Shown: in pieces, positions 1-10,779 of the stretch
How the letters are laid out: every line of letters starts with the position of its first letter
Numbering within the stretch: the first letter of the stretch is position 1
Assembly (NCBI GenBank): GCA_012274445.1
Contig: JAAROD010000080.1
Coordinates: 186,001 to 250,000, forward strand
DNA: 64,000 nucleotides
DNA from: Sclerotiophoma versabilis
Lineage: Eukaryota > Ascomycota > Dothideomycetes > Pleosporales > Didymellaceae
Reading direction: 5' to 3'
Made by a program: the position numbers and the translations under genes
The notes under the pieces: generated by a model
Databases searched by the model: none
What the model was told of the DNA's origin: nothing
What the model saw: only the letters and a program-made list of their open reading frames with translations

Positions 1-1
1 C

Positions 2-672
2 GCCGAAGAGTTGCCCGGTAACGTCAAAGAAGCAAACAAACCACACCTCTTCCGCAACGTCAAGTGGGGCGCGCTCGCTACCGACTACTCCAACCCCGCC
101 GACTTCACCACCGAGCCAGAATTGTTGGTTTGCCGAACATCTGTGCCCCTCTCTGACCTCGAGCTAACACCAGCAGCACGCAATTTGTACCCGGCCGCTT
201 CGAGCGCCTCCCCGACGGCACCGCCTCAGATCAAAAGCACAAACTCATAGTCAAGCTGACCGACAAACAGCACCGCCAGCGCATCTTCCTCAACCCGCCG
301 CCGCGCGACTGGAACAACCAAGAAGCCATCACTGCACTCAACAAGCGCACCGTGCAGCAGATCCGGCGCAATACCTCCATTAGGTTCAGGGAAGTGGTCG
401 AGCCGTATATGCAAGAGGAACGGGAGTGGATCCTTGCGCATCTCACCGAAGGCAAGCCGAGTGGTGGGTGGAAGAAGTTCGTCGATGCATTCAACGGAGA
501 GTTCCAGGGAGAAATGTTGAAGGGATGCACAGTACCGAGACCAGAGAGGAGTCATTCGAGTTTGACGAAGGAGGTGGAGCGGTTTGGGGAGGTATATGCG
601 ATGGGTGTGGTGCCGAGGACGATGTTGCAGCGAAAGGGTACGAGGAGGGGTAAAGGGAAGAAGAGTGAGTAG
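2..672 (+). CDS. Unrecognised protein, 3' part only
   Basis: The gene is cut by the left edge. Two exons fit: 2-123 and 177-672, joined by a 53-nt intron with donor GTTGGT, a CTAAC branch site and a CAG acceptor. The join reads EPE-FTQFVPGRF and gives 205 residues to the TAG stop. The piece has a tract rich in Lys, Arg and Gln (KLTDKQHRQRIFLNPPPRDW), a mostly helical middle and a basic tail ending KGTRRGKGKKSE. I see no known catalytic motif and do not recognise the family. The basic tail would suit a nucleic-acid-binding or ribosome-associated role, but that is only a guess. Downstream it converges on the PrpF-like gene. Confidence 0.5.
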
Positions 673-1105
673 GTCTCCATGCGTGATACAGTTGAGATGT
701 GTTGGAACTCTGGATACGTGAGGGATGTCTGGATACGTATGGTCATCTGGGCTGTTTTGCCTGCACATCGATGCGCATGTAGGATTCAACGTAAAAGAGA
801 TTCAGTTATCAATCAAAGGCCGTCTCCACTACCAGGTTCTTGTCTGCAGATTCAGCACTCTTCTGCATATATGTTTCTTGGCCATTAGTGTGCTACATGG
901 CACGAGAATCGTGCACTGGGACTGTTTCTGCCGGGGCGCGGTAGGGAAGACTGTTTGTTCTTTGATCGAAAGCCACAGTGCCAGAATCGTGACATCCATT
1001 ATCCATACACTCCTGGTATACTTGACTCTGTTTACCCATGTCTTTGTGCTGATACTAAGCTTATAGTGCTTGATGTTCATTGTTTTATGATTGTTTGATA
1101 GTTGA
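673..1105. other. Intergenic, convergent 3' ends
   Basis: These 433 bases lie between two converging genes. Short open frames occur on both strands but none has coding character. The stretch probably holds the two 3' UTRs; AT-rich sequence near 1060-1120 could carry polyadenylation signals. Confidence 0.5.
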
Positions 1106-2631
1106 TTACTGGTAATAATACACACACCCATCGAACAGCCGTCTCGCCGTCCTCGACACACTACACCGCTCCACGACGGCCCAGTTCTGCGAACACGCCG
1201 CTACTACACCGACTTCAATCGCGCCGCTCGCATGAAAGATTGTGACTTTCCTCTGTTCGGGGGATACAAGCTCTGATGAGGGCGTTGACGAGGAGCTCGT
1301 GCTGAGTGGGGAAGAGTGTGAACTTGCGGGACTGCGTGTGCGACAGGGAATCTCTTCCAGACTTGAAGGGCGCTGTGTCTTGCTGAGTTCGCTTTCGAGC
1401 TTATCCAGTAACTCATTTCCCCTTACGCCATTCGAATGCAATTGCGATGCGATTCGCTGCGCCACCGTGCCCTCCACACATACAGCTGCGGCTAGACACG
1501 CAGCGCCTGTAAGCTGCAGACTGGGATGTGGTTTGCCCATGCTGAAAGCTAGGACCTGAATTACCATACTCCCTCCGTCCTCTTTGGTGGGTTGACTCCC
1601 CAACACATCTCCAGCCGTGGCTGCTGGCGCGGGAGAAAGAAGCGCTAACTTCGGCGTCCCTCGCACCTTTGCAGCAGCTTCCACACTAGCCGTCAACCCC
1701 ATCATGACTGCGCCAGCGCGACGGATAGACTCCATATGCTCAAGATACCCAGTCGAATCTTTCTTACACGTCTTTAGGTAGGAAGGCAGAGACGATGCAT
1801 CCACAAGCACAAAAGGATTTGCTGCGTCGATCAGCGTCGCTTTCACGGAGAAACACGTGCCATTTCGTTCTTGGACGGTGATGGTGTCGTGACGCCGGCC
1901 AGTGGGGAATAGGGCGCCTGTCATGCTGCCGGCTGGGTCGACGAAGGCGACTTTTATCTCGCTACCTGTGCCACGAACGCCAGGGATGGCGTAGTCGCCA
2001 TCTTCACTAACGGAGCCATCGGGGGAGATTTGCAGTGTGTCTACAATGACGCGGGATGTGTTTGTGTTGAAGATGCGGACGTCAAGCTGAGCGGCAACGT
2101 TAGTCGAAGACATTGTTATTCAGAAGAGGAACTTACGGTTTGCTCGCCCGGTTGCGGACGCACAAGACCTTCCTGTGCTGCAAACAAACCGATGCCAGCG
2201 CACATGTTCCCGCAGTTACCACTGAAATCGACGGCTTCTTGACCTACGGCGACTTGCACAAAGGTGTAGTCAACGTCAATTCCAGGCCGAGAGGATGGCG
2301 AGATGACAGCAACTTTGGAGGTAGTTGAGGTTGCACCCCCAACTCCATCAATTTGCCTAGCGTCTGAGTTCTGAGATCCCATGGCTGCGAGTAGCGGACC
2401 AGCCCATAGCGACTCAGAGGCAGGCAGTTGATGACGGTGAATGAAAAGACCTTTCGAAGTGCCCGCCCGCATTAACGTGGCTGGAAGACTGCATCGTACC
2501 CTTTTACTCCTTTGGATAGGGTCTTCCATAATCTCGGACGGTATTTGCAGAGTCGTAGGATGGTAAAGTGTTGCAAGGCTTGAATGCTTCAAGGGTTGAG
2601 TAGGCAAAGCTCGAGTAAGTGTGCGAAGCAT
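1106..2631 (-). CDS. PrpF/Adi1-family aconitate isomerase
   Basis: PrpF-fold proteins (old DUF453) move a double bond or a cis/trans configuration in aconitate-type acids. PrpF acts on 2-methylaconitate, and Ustilago Adi1 turns cis- into trans-aconitate. Exons are 2631-2137 and 2086-1106; the 50-nt intron runs GTAAGT to CTCAG. The protein has 491 residues. Family-like stretches visible are LMRAGTSKGLF (about 54-64), IDGVGGATSTTSKVAV, FSGNCGNMCAG with the conserved Cys, and near the C-terminus the typical SVSRTARRLFDG. Residues 1-34 look like a mitochondrial presequence (Arg/Ser/Thr, few acids). A Ser-rich insert lies at about 415-440. Neighbouring genes encode a regulator, a mitochondrial tricarboxylate carrier and an anion symporter, which fits tricarboxylate metabolism. 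Family is sure; the substrate is inference. Confidence 0.85.
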
Positions 2632-3481
2632 CTACGGATCTGCGACGTAGATGTAGTGTCGGCACTCGTTACAAACGGCCCACAGTATGTCGTCTTCATG
2701 GTTCCTGATATAGAAATCGCACGTACACAATGTGTTAGACAGCCCTACAAGGAGCGATGTGCTCCGGCAAGTGCTGTAGAGGCGGAAGCGACTCCGGTAG
2801 ACTTGTTGGATCCGCGGATGTAGAACTCAAGTCGGAGGTCCTTAGTAGTGTTTCCATCACTATTCGCGCTCCGATGAACGCTCAGACACTTACAGAGAAT
2901 TCAACGACTCCGTGTCTGGATCCGCGGATGTGAGTTGGGTGACCGAAGATTTGCCGCGGCTCGTTTCCGTCTGATGCCGTGTTCGATGCTACATCAACCA
3001 TGCCTAATGCGGTAGGTATTCGATGCATGACGAGGAGCCCTTCAACTGAATCTGCAGGGAGCAGTCGGCCGTAGGATTCAGGCCGAGTTGACGGATGCAG
3101 AAGCTACCCGTCACCTCGACAGTGGCGGAGCAAGAGCAAGTCCATGCAAGAAAGTGGATCAACCTTGGATTCCGCCTGTCACTTTAACATTTACCAGAGC
3201 TTATCCGTCGCTTCGTAGCATGCGAATGACCACAGCATGCCCGTCGAATCTGGGAGTAGGTCCACGCGGCAAGGGAAACGGATCAACCCAGAATGTCGCA
3301 TGATGGACATGCACATGTATCTGACAGGCGGCCAGGTGGAACCGAAGAGCAAACATGAATATATGCAGCCCGATGGTAGCGGCTCAGAAATCCTGTAAAT
3401 TCGGGCTACAAGTCTTCATACTTGTCTCTACGCCGCCTGTGGCTTCAATTGCGTGCCAAGGCCTCGAGGAGGTTGCCAACT
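2632..3481. promoter_or_regulatory. PrpF-gene promoter with CCGCGG palindromes
   Basis: This 850-base gap lies upstream of the PrpF-like gene and downstream of the regulator gene. It contains CCGCGG three times (2812-2817, 2922-2927, 2954-2959). The first two are part of a 14-15 base direct repeat (TGGATCCGCGGATGT at about 2807 and 2917) whose core TCCGCGGA is a perfect palindrome. Inverted CCG/CGG triplets are the usual half-sites of Zn2Cys6 regulators, and such a regulator is the neighbouring gene. No gene was seen here. The function as an operator is inference. Confidence 0.4.
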
Positions 3482-5833
3482 TCACATAGCTTCCCAGTCC
3501 AAGAACGCAAAGTTATCCAGCGCCGACCCGTTGAGTCCATAGAGTAAATCGTCAACTGTCATGGCAGCTTCCGCAGGCTGCGGATATTGAGCCTGAAGAC
3601 CTCCGTAAGGCTGTTCATGTACAGAAATCGCATTTCGTTCGTCGTTGTAAGCAGCCTCGTTGCTCGTAACAGCACCATAGGCTTGTGTAGGGATTACTGG
3701 AGCAATCTCAGTCCCCTGAGTACGAGGATGTGGCAGAGTCTGCAACAACTGGGCGTTTTCCTGCTCGCGGATGAAGCTCTCAAGAATGCCGTCGATGTCA
3801 GGAGTTTGAAGGCTTTCTTCCTGTTCTTCTGCTGGCTGACTTGAAGCTGTATCAGTGCTAGTGTGGGATGCAGCGTTGATTTTGTCCAGATTGCTGAGGT
3901 CCGGAACGTCCAAACCGAGCCTTTTCATGAGGTTCTGGACGATGGCATTGGCGCGCCGTACTGCCCAATTGGTCTCTTGGTTTTCGCGGAATACGCCTAG
4001 GCAGGCTACGAGGTTGCCGTGGGCATGAGAGTCAGCCCCGCGTCGCGCGGCTATGCGTGCGTGTATTGTCGCTGCTACGTAGGTAGCGTATGAGATTAGG
4101 TAAGGAGCTTTTCGCACGCTGAATGCTTTGTCGTATGCGTGCAGGAGGTCTACAATGGTGTCTGCGGCAGTTGCACACGTCTTAAAAGAACTCACAGAAA
4201 TGGCGCGGGAAGTATTGTAGAGGTGGCCGTCGGTCACAAAGGGACGGTGAAGAAGAATTGTGAGGACGTTGTACAGCGCGCTGCAAGCTGATTAGTAAAT
4301 AACGGAGAAGGTCGAAGATATTCAGTGCTTACTGCAAGCTCATAACATGGGGTGGAGGTGTGAAAGCGGCCTTCGTAGGATTGAAAGCGAGGTGCTCGGG
4401 TAAATTTTCCCGCCACGACGTAAGCTTTTGGTGGATGTTTTGCAATCTGGTGGAGAGGTCTCCAGGGCTAGTGTTGGAGCTTCTCTCGGTGTAAATGCTA
4501 CTGAGAATCTCGCCCAGAATGACTGAAAGAAGACAAAGCTGCCTGAAAGTAGATACGCTGAAAGCTGGTGAGCCTGGATAGCTATCGGTCTGAGCAGTGT
4601 AGGCAAAGGGGGCCCAATGCTCGAGCTCTTCATAAGTGTCGAGGAACTTGATAGGTACTAGGGTGTCAGACTCCTTGATACTAACAGGCCGACCCTGATA
4701 CAAGCTCTGGATCTTATCGACAACTAAGCAAATAGTGAGTTCTGGAGGTTTTTAGGCCGCAAAGGATGGACATGCTTACCAAAAGCAGACCAAAAAACGC
4801 GCCTTCGAATCTCATAGTCTTCGTCAGAGATGTTCGAGGTACTTGCAAGATCAAGTGTATCTACATGTAGTCCCAGATCAACAATCATTCGAAAGGCGAT
4901 TCCTGCGTAGGTCCAGGCAGCGCTACGTTCGTCACCAAGGGCAAACAGAGAGTTGGTCATAACCAGCAAAGCTTGGATGGTGGTGATTTCACTTCGATCA
5001 AGTGCGTCTCCCAAGAGCTGACGAACGCGTTTCCGAAACTGCCATCCCGCAGTTCGCACATCGTTAGCAACTCTTCGAACTTCTTCGTGCCGCGGAGAGA
5101 ATTTGGAAGCAGCGAAGTAAATGGAGTTTAGAAGCAGCTTTGAGAAATATGGCCCACTACAAGCCATATCCCTCATGAAAGCTGGCCGATAGGTGACAAG
5201 AAATGAGTGATGCTGACGGTTCCAGTGTAAGTTCAGTAGGTGCATGCCGAGATCAGGGTCAACGCCATCAAAGTCTAAAGTTCCTCTTCGAAGATTGTAG
5301 TCTTCAAGTTGACATTGGCGTGTAGCTTCGGCAACAAGACCGTTCTCAATCCATTGCTCTGGCATCTTGGGTCGTGCCTCAGCAATAGGACGGTCATGAT
5401 GGGCATTCTCGTCGAACAGGGTGCTGGTTCGGCCGTGGTAGCTGGACATACCCTTCTCGGTGACAATGCGAGAGACACTGACCGGCCGTTCAGCACCAGA
5501 TGCGACATGCCGGAGGTCTTCAGTGGCTGCGGGTGCGGGCATCGCAGCCGTGCTGGTGATGCTGGAGGCAGTCACGTGGACGGGCAGTCTGGGCTGTCGC
5601 GCGCGGGCGGCATTGGGGGTGTCTCGGCCGCCCTCATAGCTGCAGATCTTATCGTACGTCTTGCATGCCGCACACGAGGGCCTCTCAGCGCTGCACTTGA
5701 TCTGCGGGACTCAGTTACGGCAAAATTTCACGTGAGAGGCGTGACAGACCTTTCTCCGGCGGCAGAAGGCGCAGGCCTCGGCAACACGTTTGCGCACTCT
5801 GTCCGGCCCGGAGACGGAACTCCTGAAGCTCAT
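3482..5833 (-). CDS. Zn2Cys6 fungal-specific transcription factor
   Basis: Pathway-type activator with an N-terminal binuclear zinc cluster and the fungal_trans middle domain. Exons are 5833-5750, 5701-4780, 4723-4333 and 4280-3482; introns are 48, 56 and 52 nt. The protein has 731 residues. The cluster, CAFCRRRKIKCSAERPSCAAC plus the sixth Cys, is split by intron 1 and has spacing C-x2-C-x6-C-x6-C-x2-C-x6-C. The middle domain shows the family's usual pieces: LLNLHWNRQHHSFLVTYRPAF, RRRVFWSAFVVDKIQSLYQG across intron 2, and YNVLTILLHRPF across intron 3. It is transcribed divergently from the tricarboxylate carrier gene, which makes local control of the cluster likely. Its target is inferred from position only. 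Confidence 0.9.
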
Positions 5834-6163
5834 CGTGTCAAAGCAGTTGCTGTGTAATAGCACGTAAGGCTGACGCGACGGAAACTCGGTCGGGCTGGGA
5901 CGGATAGGTTATTGTGTGTTGTGTAGGTACCAAGGAAGACGAGGCCCACACAGGGGCGGCACGGAAAGGTGTTCAGTGGTAGAACGCATCCGACGGAAGA
6001 GGATGTGGGGCAGGACTGCCCGCAGGCTGCGATATGAACGCAACACAGGCTGTGAGGCGCATCAACTGTTGTAACGTTCCAGGCGTTCAACGTATATACG
6101 GCACCATGGAGGTCTCCAGCGCTTTTGCGCGGCCATCGGTATCGTCGCCTCTACTCTGCAACC
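5834..6163. promoter_or_regulatory. Divergent promoter, regulator / carrier
   Basis: A 330-base gap separates the divergent starts of the Zn2Cys6 regulator and the mitochondrial carrier. It holds TCCGACGGA at 5989-5997, a perfect TCC-N3-GGA inverted repeat of the form TCCRNYGGA known for yeast Lys14. A TATA-like GTATATAC lies at about 6091, some 70 bases before the carrier ATG. Binding by the neighbouring regulator is inference. Confidence 0.45.
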
Positions 6164-7102
6164 ATGAGCGCATCCACAGTAACCATTGACATGGTCAGCG
6201 CAGTGCCTCAGCTGCCGCAACAGACAAAGGCCGCCATTTCATCGCCCATCCAAAAACATGGTCCATCAGCCGCTGTGTCGCTCTTGTCAGGAGCCATTGC
6301 TGGCGGTGTCGAGGCCACTGTGACGTATCCCTTCGAGTTTGCTAAAACACGCGCGCAATTGCAGGCCAGCGCGAATGCCTCCAGAAACCCCTTTTCCGCC
6401 ATTGCCTTCGTCGCGCGCACCGATGGCGTTGGCGCCATTTACACTGGATGCTCTACGCTGATCCTGGGGACTGCATTCAAAGCCGGCATCCGCTTTTTGT
6501 CCTTCGACTCCATTCGCAACCACCTTGCTGATGAGCGTGGTGTCCTGTCGCCGTCACGGGGCATCCTGGCTGGCATGTTGGCTGGTGCTGTCGAAAGCGT
6601 GGCTGCCGTTACACCAACAGAGCGCATTAAGACAGCCCTCATCGATGACGCAAAGAGTAGCCAGCGCCGTTTCCACGGAGGCTTCGACGCAACGAGATCC
6701 ATTATCGCCGCGCAAGGCCTGCCAGGACTGTATCGCGGACTCGTGTCGACGACCATGAAGCAGTCCGCGACGTCAGCAGTGCGCATGGGCTCGTACAACG
6801 TATTGAAGGAAGCGTCGCGGAAGAACCATCTGCCTCAAAACAGCGCGACTACTTTCGCTATCGGCGCTCTTGCTGGCACAATCACCGTCTACGTCACACA
6901 GCCGTTCGACACCATCAAGACAAGAGCCCAAAGCGCCGCTGGAGCGAGCACTGGTGAGGCGTTTCGCAGTATTTTACGACAGGGTGGTGTGCGTGGCTTC
7001 TGGAGTGGCAGCACCATGCGCCTTGGTCGGCTAGTCTTCAGTGGTGGCATCGTCTTCACGGTGTACGAGAAGGTCTCAGCTTTACTGAGCCGCCCGTCAT
7101 GA
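6164..7102 (+). CDS. Mitochondrial tricarboxylate (citrate) carrier
   Basis: Mitochondrial carrier family protein of 312 residues, the normal length, in one exon. The three repeats carry the signature P-x-[DE]-x-x-[KR]: YPFEFAKTR, TPTERIKT and QPFDTIKTR. Sequence such as GLYRGLVSTTMKQSATSAVRMGSY and RGFWSGSTMRLGRLVFSGGI is typical of the Ctp1 tricarboxylate group, which exchanges citrate or isocitrate for malate across the inner membrane; MttA/Mtt1 of itaconate producers are related and export cis-aconitate. The ATG at 6164 is the first in frame with a good context (ACCATGA). Divergent from the regulator and next to an anion symporter. Whether it is the housekeeping Ctp1 or a cluster-specific copy cannot be settled here. 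Confidence 0.85.
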   Translation: MSASTVTIDMVSAVPQLPQQTKAAISSPIQKHGPSAAVSLLSGAIAGGVEATVTYPFEFAKTRAQLQASANASRNPFSAIAFVARTDGVGAIYTGCSTLILGTAFKAGIRFLSFDSIRNHLADERGVLSPSRGILAGMLAGAVESVAAVTPTERIKTALIDDAKSSQRRFHGGFDATRSIIAAQGLPGLYRGLVSTTMKQSATSAVRMGSYNVLKEASRKNHLPQNSATTFAIGALAGTITVYVTQPFDTIKTRAQSAAGASTGEAFRSILRQGGVRGFWSGSTMRLGRLVFSGGIVFTVYEKVSALLSRPS

Positions 7103-8381
7103 GCATGTCGTCTTTAGAATGGACAGTCACACTTCAGACTGGACTGTTGCAGTTCGAACTCGTCAGTGGTTGGACGACAGAAGAGGACTCCGACCATGAA
7201 AAAGGGTCATATGAAGCAGGAACGTAGTCAGGGCACTCGCATGGTCAACCTAACATTCTTCGATACAAACAATCTCTACGACTGAGTAAAACTGAAATAT
7301 GGGTTTGGGGAAGTATAAAGCGTTCTTGTGTTAGACTAGAAGATTGCACTGAAGGAAGTTGCACCACAGGTTGAAGCCTCTTTTGGCTGGTTTTGTGAGA
7401 AAACTTGGCTACAGGCCTTTAACGAGCCAGAAGTTTGTTGTATACCATCTATGAAATTCACCGTAGTTCTTAAAAGCTTTGCTAAGTTTCCGACATCCAT
7501 GTAAAGTGCCGTTTCAGAATTACCATACCCAATGACGAAGACTTCCACCTGTTGCAGTCCCTAAGAGTTTAAGTCCGAATGCAAGAGTCGTCGCAATCCG
7601 TGCTGAAGCTACCTATCGTCTTCGAAACGTTGTGGAGATCCTCCACAAATTTATGTGTGGGAATAACGATGCATCATTGCTGGTAGTTTCGGTGTTCTGA
7701 GGCAAATCTTGAGGGGAATGTAAAGCGGCACTTAATTTTGGCCTACGGTAGTGCTTTCCCTTTTGAAACGGCCCCTCGTGCCCCTGTTCTTGCTCTCAGC
7801 TTTGATCCCTCCCTTATCTTTTTTTCTCTCGTTTTTGCTATTCCGTTGAAGAAGATCATCGGTATGCAATGTAAAAATGTTCCCTACAAGGCTCAGGTGC
7901 GTTCCCGTCTACTCGCGATAGCACTGCTGCCTTTCCACGGCTGCGATCCTTCCGTTCCATCAAAGAACGCACGGATGAGCTGCCGTTCCCGCATCCGCGT
8001 CCGCACCACCCACCACCATAACCAAGCACCACCTCAGATCTCCGTCTTGGCTTCGGCAAATGTTCCTTCGCTAGAAAAAACCGTTAGCGTGCGATGTGGC
8101 GTAGGGCCTCTGCGGTCGTTCGTTGGAATCTGGGGCCCCAGACACGCCCCGCGTTTCTAGCCTCTGGCTGGACGTCTGCCCAGCATGCTAGGGTCACTGC
8201 TTACCGACGACCGAGAACTTCACGATGGGCTCTGAGGATGGTTGTGGTATATATTAGCCTGTGGTGCCGTTGTGGAAGGTATCGATCAGCTCACTGGAGA
8301 CACTTGACATCTTTGAACACTTCTTGATATACCGAGATCAGATTCTTTGGCCAGATTCTTTAACCAGAAACCACAATCGTC
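7103..8381. promoter_or_regulatory. Promoter region of the MFS gene
   Basis: About 1.3 kb without a credible gene. The last ~300 bases (about 8035-8310) are the MFS promoter and 5' leader; a weathered copy of this stretch is found again at about 10225-10530. Short open frames at 7336-7548 and 7738-8160 do not look coding. Confidence 0.5.
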
Positions 8382-10031
8382 ATGGCAGACATCGCGGCCG
8401 ATGAGAAGAAGGCTGACGTCGAGTTCAAGGAAGTGTCGGCTGAGAACCACAACATCACTCCGCAGCAGATCCAAGCCCGCTTTGAGACGCTTCGACACTT
8501 GAGCGAGGAGCAGATGGCAAAGCTGAACAAGCAGCTGGTCCGAAAACTTGACTGGAGGCTCATGCCCTGCATCACACTTATGTTTCTGATGAAGTAAGTA
8601 AATGTCAACTATATCGAGTTCCATACTAACTATATGCAGTTACCTCGACCGCATCAATGTGTCCAACGCGCGCCTTGCCGGCTTGCAAAAGGACTTGCAC
8701 ATGAGTGACACGCTGTGGAACACCGGTATCTCTACGTTTTACGTGGGCTACCTCATCGGTCAACTGCCTGGTAACCTTTGGCTTGCGAAAGCAGACCCTC
8801 GGTGGCTGCTGCCATCAATGATGATGGGCTGGAGCATTGGCACCATCTGCATGCCAGCTATGACCAGCGGCGCAGGCTTCGCAGTGTGCCGCTTCTTCAT
8901 CGGCCTGTCCGAAGCCCCATTCTTCCCCGGTATTACACTGAGTAGGTTCAACATCAAGCACATGTTGATAAGGCAAGCTGACAAAACTAGTGACTTCCTC
9001 CTGGTATACCAAAGAAGAAAACCCGATGCGCATGGCGATCTGGCACGCAGGAAATACCATGTCCAACATCCTCTCCGGCTTCCTCGCCGCTGGCATTCTC
9101 ACCAACATGGACGAGGTCCTCGGTCTCCACGCCTGGCAGTGGTTCTTCATTATCGAGGGTTCGGCATCCATCGTTGTCGCCGCTGCAGGTTACTTCCTGC
9201 TCCCCTCCTGGCCGCACAACACACGCTGGCTCTCCGTGGAAGAATCCGAGATGGCACAATACCGCGTACAAGTCTCGAACGGTGGACACTACGAAGAAAG
9301 TGGCGGGACATGGGATGGGCTGAAAGAGGCGGCCAAAGACCCGTTCACATGGTACTTCTGTCTCATGCACTTCGCGCTCGTCACAGCACAGAGCTTCAAG
9401 GACTTCATGCCCTCGGTAAGTCTTCCATCATCACATTCTTTACAGCACAAACTTGCGATCCGTTCTAATACTTTCGCCGCAGATCATGAAAACTTTCAAG
9501 TTCGACACCCTAACGACCTACCTCGTCCAAGCACCCCCCTACGCAATCGCCTACGCCGTCGCCTGCGGCTTGGCATACACATCCGGCCGCACACAAGAAT
9601 CCTTCTACCACATCATCGTCCCAATCTTCTTCAGCGCTGCCGGTGCCAGCATGCTGATCGGCACGCTCAACGTCGGCGCGCGCTACTTCGGCCTCGTGCT
9701 GCTCATCTCCGGCACCTACTCGGGCCTTAACCTACAGTTATCCTGGGAAACTACACTCGTGCCTGCGCCGCGGAGTAAGAAGGCGGCACTGATTGCGATT
9801 GCGAATTGTATCAGTCAGGTCAGTCATTGGTTTAGTCCATACTTTTTCCCGACGAGTCAGGAGCCGTACTATCGCCTTGGTGGTGGGCTCATCTTGTTCG
9901 GATGCTTGGCGTGCGTGATCAGCGCGTGGTTGATTAGGATGCGTGCTATTAGGTTGAACAGGAAGCTGGATGAGGCTGAGGGATGGTCTGAGCACAGTGG
10001 GGTGGAGAAGGGGTGGAGGTTTGTGTACTGA
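8382..10031 (+). CDS. MFS anion:cation symporter (ACS/Dal5-like)
   Basis: Plasma-membrane permease of the ACS family of the major facilitator superfamily, whose members take up allantoate, nicotinate, biotin, pantothenate or small carboxylates. Exons are 8382-8593, 8640-8941, 8991-9415 and 9483-10031; introns are 46, 49 and 67 nt. The protein has 495 residues. The pattern is typical: a long cytosolic N-terminus, RKLDWRLMPCITLMFLMNYLDR, SNARLAGLQKDL, FPGITLMTSSWYTKEE after helix 4-5, and SGTYSGLNLQLSWETT late. Twelve membrane segments are expected. It follows the mitochondrial carrier on the same strand and may move a di- or tricarboxylate. The substrate is inferred from neighbours. Confidence 0.88.
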
Positions 10032-10224
10032 GGGACGCGGGGAAATGGATCGACTCAAGGGGAGCTGATACAAAGGAGGACGGCGTAACAAGGGAACTTT
10101 CACTGTTCAACTTAGTATCCAGTAACGAAGTTATGCGCAATGACATTCACTACACAACCAAGTCATATATTACGGGCATCTCAAGAAACTTTCCTCCTAC
10201 CCAACTTCCTTAACTCCACTCCAG

Positions 10225-10779
10225 CACCAACATCGCCGCAATCCAACATCACCCCGTCTCCCCGTCTAGGCTTCAGCAATGTTCCTTCGCGAAGAAAGAA
10301 AACCGTCACCGCACAATGTGACGTAAGGCGTTTGTACTAGTTTGTTGAGATTGAGGCCGCATACTTGGCACCATATTTCTGGCTTTGGCTAGGCATCTGC
10401 CCCGTATATCAGATTTATTGCTCAGTAGCTATTGTAAAATCAAAGTGTGCACTTCGAACAGCCGCTGTATATACGAGTCTGTAGTGTTGTTGTGAAAAGC
10501 CTCGATCAGACCATTCACAAAGCACTTTTGGACATACCACATGCCGGTCCCGAACAGCGGACACAAAGAAGAGAAAAGAAGAATCAAGATAGTGTAAAAC
10601 AAATCACTAAGCATCTATTCAAACAGTACATTTGCTGAATGCGCTTCGCGGTCGTCACAGCGCAGCGCAGAGCTTCACGGACTTCACACCCTCAGTAAGT
10701 CGCTTTTTCTAACCCTGATTATCTTCTTCATAGAAACAAATACTGCAGATTATAAAGAGCTGAGAAAGTTTCGACCCTA
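10225..10779 (+). pseudogene. Decayed partial duplicate of the MFS gene
   Basis: Two blocks resemble the intact MFS locus in the same order. About 10225-10530 matches the promoter at about 8035-8310 (for example TTCAGCAATGTTCCTTCGC against TTCGGCAAATGTTCCTTCGC, followed by the GTATAT.TTAGCCTGT-like part and TCGATCAG). About 10637-10779 matches the end of exon 3, the third intron and the start of exon 4 (GCTTCGCGGTCGTCACAGC... CCCTCAGTAAGTCG... GCAGATTATAAAGAG). Roughly 1 kb of coding sequence between the blocks is missing. Many of the differences are C-to-T or G-to-A, as expected after repeat-induced point mutation. The fragment runs up to the 3' end of the next gene. Confidence 0.65.

Noticed and set aside
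7336..7548. 70-codon minus-strand frame
   Set aside because: Starts with GTG, no family, no splice or promoter support; too weak to call a gene.
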